Assembly (NCBI RefSeq): GCF_035222375.1
Contig: NC_085891.1
Span: forward strand, 2,604,001-2,668,000
Direction: 5' to 3'
Length of the DNA: 64,000 nt
Source of the DNA: Podospora pseudocomata
Taxonomy: Eukaryota; Ascomycota; Sordariomycetes; Sordariales; Podosporaceae
Below, piece by piece: positions 58,081-64,000 of this stretch. Both the position numbers and the translations under genes were made by a program. The stretch's first letter is position 1. Each line of letters begins with the position of its first letter. The notes under the pieces were generated by a model. It was given only the letters and a program-made list of their open reading frames with translations. It did no database searches and had not been told where the DNA came from.

Positions 58081-58869
58081 ATGGCCAAACAAGCGAACCT
58101 CTACTCGTTCCCCTCAGTCAAGGACAACCTAGCTCCCGCCCTCCGCGCCTACGTCATCTCCTGCCAGGAAGCCGGCCTCGCCCGCCACAGCGTCTTCAAA
58201 GTCGCCGTCTCAGGCGGCTCCCTCCCCAAAACCCTCGCCCAGGCCCTCCTCGCCCCCCCCTCGGGCCCCAACGACGAAGTCAAGTGGGACAAGTGGGAGA
58301 TCTTCTTTGCCGACGAGCGCGCCGTCCCCCTCGACCACCAAGACTCGAATTACTTCCTCCTCAAGCAAGAACTGCTTGACAAGCTCCCAGCCGGCACCGG
58401 CCAGCCGACGGTCCACCCCATCGACACCGAATATCTCGACGACACCCAGGAGCTGGCGGATCAGTACGAGCAAGCCCTCGTCAGGTCTTTTGCCTCGAGG
58501 GACAGCGTCAAGCTTCCGATTTTTGACCTTTTGCTGTTGGGCTGCGGACCGGACGGGCACACGTGCAGCTTGTTTCCCGGGCATGAGCTGCTGAGGGAGA
58601 CGAGCGCGTGGGTGGCGCCTATTGAGGATAGTCCCAAGCCGCCTCCGAAGAGGGTCACGCTTACGCTGCCGGTGGTGACGCATGCGGTGAGGATTGCGTT
58701 TGTGGCTACGGGGGGTGGGAAGAAGGAGATTATGAAGCAGATTTTTGAGGAGGGGGCCGGGTTGCCGTGCGCGCTGGTGAATGAGGGCGCGGGGGAGAGG
58801 GCGAGCTGGTTTGTGGATAATGATGCGGTGGAGGGTGTTAGTTATCCTAGGAGGCCTTTCTCTCTTTAA
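58081..58869 (+). CDS. SOL3: 6-phosphogluconolactonase
   Basis: Single exon, 262 aa, the usual family length. It hydrolyses 6-phosphoglucono-1,5-lactone to 6-phosphogluconate, the second step of the oxidative pentose phosphate pathway, in the cytosol, supporting NADPH supply. Family motifs are clear: VAVSGGSLP (41-49, phosphate binding), FADERAVP (76-83) and GCGPDGHTCSLFPGH (154-168) with the catalytic His, then PVVTHAVRIAFVATGGGK near 205-222. Codon use shifts from C-ending in the first half to G-ending in the second half, a gradient seen in other genes of this window. The ATG follows a CCGTCAAG context and an ACC-rich leader. Confidence 0.96.
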   Translation: MAKQANLYSFPSVKDNLAPALRAYVISCQEAGLARHSVFKVAVSGGSLPKTLAQALLAPPSGPNDEVKWDKWEIFFADERAVPLDHQDSNYFLLKQELLDKLPAGTGQPTVHPIDTEYLDDTQELADQYEQALVRSFASRDSVKLPIFDLLLLGCGPDGHTCSLFPGHELLRETSAWVAPIEDSPKPPPKRVTLTLPVVTHAVRIAFVATGGGKKEIMKQIFEEGAGLPCALVNEGAGERASWFVDNDAVEGVSYPRRPFSL

Positions 58870-59465
58870 GGGGGACGGAAAAGAAAGAAAAAAAAGAGGG
58901 ATGGAAGAGGGATATGAAATGACCAAGCTTTCTTCACTTTGTTGAGGTTATGATTTTTCTCTTTTTTCTTCGTTTACGACAGGCTTTGTCCTATGATTTT
59001 TTGATATCCCAGAGGGTTTCATTTGTTTGGTGGCCTCGATGTCTTGAATGCGCTTGACTTTTGAGGAGTAGTTTGAGACCAGGACCCTTCTGATACACTT
59101 AACTACTCTTAACCACTGCTGATATTTCATCATTTTGGCTTGAAGTGTAGTGGAAACCGTGATCATGTGGTTCTCTTGGCACCAGTTGATTCTGATCAAA
59201 CGCTACAGGAGAGCTGAAGAGGTTCACATTCTTGCCCTTCTACTGCAGGTGCTGTACTAAACGAGCCAAAAGCTACGTATGCGCTCTCATTATAAAGCTT
59301 TGTTCATCCTCAAAACAGGCAACCGGTTGATTGTATGTATGATATCCATTGTGTAGGTTACAAGGAAAAAGAGAGAATCGGCAACCCCCGTCAAACTCCA
59401 TATTGCCAGAGACACTCCTAGGCCATATCAATAAATCATTCGTCGCTGGCATCATAAATCGCCCT
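58870..59465. other. Convergent intergenic region
   Basis: 3' flanks of the lactonase and of the next minus-strand gene. A/T-richer than its surroundings. No gene seen. Confidence 0.55.
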
Positions 59466-61238
59466 TCAAAAAGCCCTCCAAACCGCCCCCGCCCTCCTCC
59501 TCGTCTCAACCCCCTCATCACCCTCCCTATTAACCCTCCTAACCCACTCCATCTCCTGCTCCCTTACCTCCCTCTCCACAACCTCCATAATCTCAATCTC
59601 TTCCACCATCCCCCCAATCAGATCTTTCACCCCATTCAGCACCCTCCCCAACCCCCCCGCCTCACCAGCCTCACGACCGTCCAAAACCCCATATAACTCC
59701 TGGCTAACAGCATGAACCTTCCTGCTTATACTCCCAATCTCCTCCTTCCACTCCCGCCCAATGCCCTCCACCAACCCCCACTCCCCCTTCTCCCTTGCAA
59801 CCATCACCTCCTCCGCCTGCCCCAACCACTTCCCAAACCTCGCCACAACCCTCGAATACCTCCCCCCATTCTCCGTCAGCCCCCACACCTTGCCCAGCAC
59901 CTCATCCAAAACCCTCACCCTCCCCTCCAGTCCCTTTCCCCCTCCCCAGTCCAACAACTCTTTCGCCCTGTCATCCTCCCCCCTTCGTCCCTCTAACTTG
60001 ACCACCTCCTTTTCTAGCCCAGCCAGCACCCCGAATCTGCCCCGTAACCTTTCATATGCCGACCCCTCCCATTGGAGTTTTGTCTCTTCGGCCGACTGAT
60101 GCAGCAGGGATAGTTGAAGTAATTCGGTTTGTAGCCGTGCTGTCTCTGCTGAGATGGCCAGGTTGGCGGGTAGTTTGCTTGGCGAGGGGGGGGCTAATAT
60201 TTCTCTGGCGGACAGTTTTGGCAGCTGGGGGTTTTTTGAGGGGGAAAAGTGTTGTTGGTGCGTGTTGAATTCTGGTTTTGTCTTTGCCGCCAGCGCACCT
60301 TGTGGTAGTTTGAGGGATCTGGTTCTGCCAACTCCCGGTGTTGATGGCTGGGTGGAAAGGGAAGGGTGAGATGGGGCGCGTTTGTGAGGAGGAGGAGGAG
60401 GAGAAGGAGGAGGAGGAGGAGGGGCGCGTGTGATGGGGGGTTTGGAACGGTCCGTTGTCGTGGTGGAAGTAGTAGAAGTGGAGGTTTGGGATGTCGATGA
60501 TGGTGGTCGGAGGGTTTTACTGCTCGAAAGGGTGGTCACGCTTGATTTTGCGCGTGAGTGGGTGGCGGTGGTGGTGGTGGAGGGGGTGCGTTTTGGTGGT
60601 GGGATTGGACCGCCTGATGTTGTCGGCCTGCGCGAGGTTGATTCGGTGACTGTCTGGCGGCGGGATAGAGGTGTTGGCGGCTGCTGCTCTGCCGCGATGG
60701 TAGTAGTCGTCCCCGTCCCCGTCCCCGTCCGTCTAGGAGGCGCAATACCCAACCCCTCTGGAGAAGCTGCAGACTTGGCGGAGGAGGCACCAGGAAACTG
60801 CCGTGTCGACGCCGCCCTCGTAAGCCGTGTCGTCCCGGGTATATCCCCATTCCCCGCCGAAGCAGAAGAAACCGAAACCTGCCTCGTTGACGGCGCCCTC
60901 CCCAATCTCGATGAGTTTGGGTTGGTAGAAGAAGAAGAAGAAGAAGCAGAAGAAACCTGCCCCGCCCCCGTCCCCGTCGTCGTCGTCGTCGTCCTTCCAC
61001 CACCACCATCACCACCACCACCAAAAACTCCAGACAAGGGTCTACTACTCCTTGCAACCCCCGCCGCCCGCCTAAGTGTACGCTCAGATACCGTTCCCGT
61101 TCCCGTTGAAGATGCCCCCCTGAGCGGTAATTGACTTTCGCTCCCTCCCCCCCCCTTGTTGTGATGCTCACCCACCGTAGTCGGCTTCCTCAAACTCCTC
61201 GCGCGACCAGGCAGCGCGCTGTTCTGCGTGGACGACAT
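59466..61238 (-). CDS. Basic N-terminus / coiled-coil protein, unknown function
   Basis: 590 aa from ATG 61238 (MSSTQNSALPGRARSLRKP). The first ~330 residues are low-complexity, basic and rich in Ser, Thr, Pro and Gly, with ASTRQ/PSTRQ-type repeats near 105-135, a run of about 11 prolines broken by Ser, and an FNTHQQHFSPSKNPQLPKLSA segment. From about 345 the protein is helical: ARLQTELLQLSLLH followed by QWEGSAYERLRGRFG, then charged helices to the end. A disordered basic N-terminus plus an L..LH..........QW-type helix recalls HAUS8/QWRF microtubule-binding proteins of the augmin complex, but this is only a resemblance. No catalytic domain. Not otherwise recognised. Confidence 0.8.
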   Translation of the reverse strand: MSSTQNSALPGRARSLRKPTTVGEHHNKGGGGSESQLPLRGASSTGTGTVSERTLRRAAGVARSSRPLSGVFGGGGDGGGGRTTTTTTGTGAGQVSSASSSSSSTNPNSSRLGRAPSTRQVSVSSASAGNGDIPGTTRLTRAASTRQFPGASSAKSAASPEGLGIAPPRRTGTGTGTTTTIAAEQQPPTPLSRRQTVTESTSRRPTTSGGPIPPPKRTPSTTTTATHSRAKSSVTTLSSSKTLRPPSSTSQTSTSTTSTTTTDRSKPPITRAPPPPPPSPPPPPHKRAPSHPSLSTQPSTPGVGRTRSLKLPQGALAAKTKPEFNTHQQHFSPSKNPQLPKLSAREILAPPSPSKLPANLAISAETARLQTELLQLSLLHQSAEETKLQWEGSAYERLRGRFGVLAGLEKEVVKLEGRRGEDDRAKELLDWGGGKGLEGRVRVLDEVLGKVWGLTENGGRYSRVVARFGKWLGQAEEVMVAREKGEWGLVEGIGREWKEEIGSISRKVHAVSQELYGVLDGREAGEAGGLGRVLNGVKDLIGGMVEEIEIMEVVEREVREQEMEWVRRVNREGDEGVETRRRAGAVWRAF

Positions 61239-61769
61239 GATGATATCGCCACAATATTTCAAGCCGTAAAAATTTAGGTGTCAAAAATACCCCAAACCCA
61301 AACCCAAACCCAAACACACACACGCCGACTTTTGTTGTTGTTTGTTGTCTTGGCGATCGAGGCTGAATGGAGTGATTGGCCCCTGTATTGACAGCTAGCT
61401 CCAACAGCCCTGTGCCACCCTAGCTGGGGAAAAGCAAGTGGGGCGCCTTGCAACGTCACCTCCCATCTCACCTTCAGCAAACATCACAATCTCACAATCA
61501 CCATTTCCAAGTAGGTAGTCTCAGATGAACATCCAACTCAATCTCATTAACCTTCCCACACCTCCAATACTCTGACCCAAAGACCCCCTATAAAATAATT
61601 GTACACGGTATCAAAAATATACAACTTCCACAACCCAAAGCCCTCCTCCAGTAAATGATCAAAACTCGACGTTCCGTCCATCACATCTGACCTCATTATT
61701 ATTCCCCAAAATCACACCCCCATCTACTCATAAATCTTCAAAATTTATCCCGCCGTATAGTCCCCAACC
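61239..61769. other. Intergenic region
   Basis: 531 bp between two minus-strand genes. It holds the promoter of the coiled-coil gene, with an AACCCA repeat at 61290-61315, and the 3' flank of the next gene. Nothing else is seen. Confidence 0.55.
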
Positions 61770-63905
61770 TCACACATCACCCCCCTCCCCCCTCCCCTTC
61801 TCCCCAACAGCCTTGATCACCACCCCCAAATCCCCTCGACTCCTCTTCAACAACCCCACACACCCCGAACAAACATTCAAATAACACGCACTACAAATAT
61901 AACACTCCGCATTCCGATCCTTGTGCCCACACGTCCGGCACGCAATCGGATTATTCTTTTGCTTCCCCGCCGTCATGATCCTATGGCTAGTAATACACCG
62001 AAAATGCTTCTCCTGCAACGGCCTAGCATCCAGTATCTCCTCTGCCGGCGCAGGCGTGAACCAGTTTCTGGGAAACAACCCCGCCCCAGGGTTATCCGTC
62101 TCATCTGGTGCGTTTGGGTCGTGTTCCCGGAGGGGATGATCCAATAACTCTGGTCGGATTGCTGGCGGTGCTGCTCGGAGCGTAATGACTGATCCATCTT
62201 CAGACACGGGCTTGCCACCCCAAGCCGGGCTCTGGGGTCGTGATTGCGGTTGCCTTTGAAACGGTGGCTGCAATTCCAGATACGAACCTGCAGGATCCCG
62301 TCGGTTCGGTCCAAGCCCAGAACCAGAGTCGGCTCGGAAGCGGGCCGAGTGCGGGGGGCTCGCGAACCGGTCACGGCTAGGCACAGGCGAAGATGGCAAA
62401 CCGTTTGGTGAGCGACCATTAAATCCCCCGTTGCTGGCCTTGGGCGCCAAATTGGGACTGCTTCTAGCTTGTCGTAATGCGTGCTCCGGAGGGGGGCCGA
62501 GCGCGCTTCGTGACACAGAAGGCGGCGGCGGCGGCACCGGCCTTTGCTCACTCGGCAACTCTGGGGTAATCGCCGGCGATATTGGCGACACGGCCATGGC
62601 CATCACGGGACTTTCGACATCATTCGCCCCGTATTCTGGCGTCGGCAATCGCCGGGCGGATAATGGCGACACAACCGGCAACGAGCTGGAAGGACTGGAA
62701 GCCTTTTCGATCGGCGGACTTTGGCTGCCCTTCCTCCTCAACTTGTCCTTCACATGGGACACTTCTTGTCCCATATTGACCTCGATCTGCGGCACCGCCT
62801 GCTCACTCGGATGCACCGGCCGAATGTTTCGCCCTGGCAATCCACCTGCAAAATTTTGGGGTGGTGGGGCACGTTGTGCCGTGGACGGGGGAGGTTGCTC
62901 TTGCGGTTGTGAAGAGTGAGGCTGCTGTGAAGGTGGCTGTGGCGTTTGTTTGGATGCAGCGGTGGATCCGTTGCTGGAAGCAAGGTTGAGTTCAGGAACG
63001 TCAACTTTTTTCTCGGCTTTTAGTGATCTTCTTCTCCAGAGCTGATCCTGTGGAGAACTGTTATCTACTAGCGGGGATGCGGCCGTGTGCGTGGATGCTG
63101 GTGGTTGGACAGACGATGATGATATCTGCAGACTCGTCGGCGTTTGCGGTCTAGCAAGCCGCTGGGCATCTTTCAGAGGCGGTGGAGGTGGTAGCTCTTC
63201 GAGGTCTTCTTTAAACATCTGGTGAGTAAAAGTGCTGGGTTTTTGTGTTTGAGCATGTTGGTCGGATGGCAGTGACGGAAGTGTTTGCGACTGAATGCGA
63301 GCCTCGTTTCCTATTGTGGGCGACGACGCTGAATGAGAATCTTTGGATGGAACAATGGAACCCACTTCATTGGCAGAGTTTGTTGATGTCCTCGGTGTAG
63401 AATCAGATGTGTGGTTGGAGTAGGCAGACAGTAGACTGGAGTATGAGCCGGCAGGTGAGGGAACTCTGGCCGGCAACGTCGGGCTTGGGATAGATGTCGG
63501 GGCCGGACCCGAGGGGCTTGCAACAGTCGGGGAGGCGACGGGCCGTCGGCGTGGCACACTCATCGGGGGTGGGAGTCCGGGAGACTTTGCAGGCAGGCGC
63601 GGGAGAGGTGAATCTGGGGGAGGCTGAGCAACGGCAGCCATGGTATAAGCAGTCTTGGTTGTGAAGGTGCTCCTGGTGTCCCAGTCCTTTGCGGCCGGTA
63701 CGGGCTTCTTGATGATGGGAAGGGGGGCTCCAGCAACAGGTGTCTTGGGCAGGTCCTTCTTTGGTGGCGGAGGCAGTGGGAGGTCAGACCCGAACGAGTC
63801 CGTGTCGAAGTCAAGAGCAGGCAAAGAAGGAGGGACGGGGAGGGCCTTTGAGAAGCGAGACTTGCCGCCCGTTTTAGGGAGCTGCAAGCTCGCGGTTTCC
63901 ATCAT
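61770..63905 (-). CDS. Pro-rich disordered protein with C-terminal Cys cluster
   Basis: Single exon, 711 aa, from ATG 63905 (MMETASLQLPKTGGKSRF). About 600 residues are Pro/Ser-rich, with many PPPPP and LPxxP stretches that could bind SH3 or WW domains. The C-terminal ~110 residues are compact: NWFTPAPAEEILDARPLQEKHFRC, then C-x2-C-x8-C-x2-C-x2-C-x4-C-x2-C near 660-690, seven cysteines plus a preceding Cys and nearby His, enough for two zinc sites. I do not recognise the family by name, though the Cys module looks like one conserved among Pezizomycotina hypothetical proteins. The last residues are Gly/Lys-rich. The role is unknown; a scaffold is one guess. Confidence 0.82.
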   Translation of the reverse strand: MMETASLQLPKTGGKSRFSKALPVPPSLPALDFDTDSFGSDLPLPPPPKKDLPKTPVAGAPLPIIKKPVPAAKDWDTRSTFTTKTAYTMAAVAQPPPDSPLPRLPAKSPGLPPPMSVPRRRPVASPTVASPSGPAPTSIPSPTLPARVPSPAGSYSSLLSAYSNHTSDSTPRTSTNSANEVGSIVPSKDSHSASSPTIGNEARIQSQTLPSLPSDQHAQTQKPSTFTHQMFKEDLEELPPPPPLKDAQRLARPQTPTSLQISSSSVQPPASTHTAASPLVDNSSPQDQLWRRRSLKAEKKVDVPELNLASSNGSTAASKQTPQPPSQQPHSSQPQEQPPPSTAQRAPPPQNFAGGLPGRNIRPVHPSEQAVPQIEVNMGQEVSHVKDKLRRKGSQSPPIEKASSPSSSLPVVSPLSARRLPTPEYGANDVESPVMAMAVSPISPAITPELPSEQRPVPPPPPSVSRSALGPPPEHALRQARSSPNLAPKASNGGFNGRSPNGLPSSPVPSRDRFASPPHSARFRADSGSGLGPNRRDPAGSYLELQPPFQRQPQSRPQSPAWGGKPVSEDGSVITLRAAPPAIRPELLDHPLREHDPNAPDETDNPGAGLFPRNWFTPAPAEEILDARPLQEKHFRCITSHRIMTAGKQKNNPIACRTCGHKDRNAECYICSACYLNVCSGCVGLLKRSRGDLGVVIKAVGEKGRGEGGDV

Positions 63906-64000
63906 CTTGTCCGTCTTGTTTTGCCCGCGTGTGGATCGAGGGAGGCACGGATAGTAGCGTAGCGCACGTCGGAATCTTTTTTTTTTGGCTCACTTTTCCT
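63906..64000. other. Upstream flank at window end
   Basis: Leader or promoter of the Pro-rich protein gene, with a 10-T run at 63979-63988. The window ends here. Confidence 0.5.

Overview
This window is nuclear DNA of a filamentous ascomycete, most likely a member of the Sordariales (Podospora/Chaetomium/Neurospora-like). The grounds are short introns (49-121 nt) with GT...CTAAC/CTGAC...AG signals, low-complexity Ser/Thr/Pro-rich proteins, a STE3-type pheromone receptor, and families typical of Pezizomycotina. There is no operon structure, plasmid, phage or CRISPR. Genes lie on both strands with long intergenic stretches of up to 5.4 kb. Exon boundaries were inferred by eye from splice signals and reading frame.

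Layout, left to right: STE3/PRE-1 pheromone receptor (148-2090, +); tRNA 2'-phosphotransferase TPT1 (3599-4565, +); a large MSG5-like dual-specificity phosphatase with two repeat arrays (5124-8024, -); a long intergenic region holding an intron-containing tRNA, probably Ile(UAU) (11687-11782, +); a 1,177-aa low-complexity conserved protein whose C-terminus looks frameshifted (13439-17093, +); a gene-poor stretch with scattered decayed coding fragments (about 17.2-22.8 kb); a triple-KH RNA-binding protein (22871-24119, +); HUT1-type nucleotide-sugar transporter (25545-26948, +); F-box/LRR protein (27782-29863, -); PAS kinase (34069-37826, +); two tandem, reciprocally broken paralogues with a CHORD-like Cys/His domain (40042-40745 and 41182-41669, +); SEA4/Mio homologue (42079-45376, -) divergent from the rRNA-processing factor EFG1 (45828-46614, +); a dsRBD-like protein (47074-48288, +); a TPR-SET methyltransferase-like protein (51422-53173, -); PHO13 phosphatase with a 22-nt microexon (54847-55951, -); 6-phosphogluconolactonase (58081-58869, +); a basic, coiled-coil protein (59466-61238, -); and a Pro-rich protein with a C-terminal Cys cluster (61770-63905, -).

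Most genes are housekeeping or signalling and do not form one pathway. Loose links exist. STE3, the dual-specificity phosphatase (MAPK pathways), PAS kinase and SEA4 (TORC1 regulation) are signalling genes. TPT1, the tRNA, EFG1 and the KH and dsRBD proteins belong to RNA biology. PHO13 and 6-phosphogluconolactonase deal with metabolite repair and the pentose phosphate pathway.

The most unusual items are the reciprocally damaged CHORD-like pair, the MAPK-phosphatase tail combining SP-rich repeats with repeated basic-hydrophobic docking-like motifs, the probable frameshift near 17.03 kb, and telobox-like AACCCTAACC elements upstream of EFG1 and TPT1.
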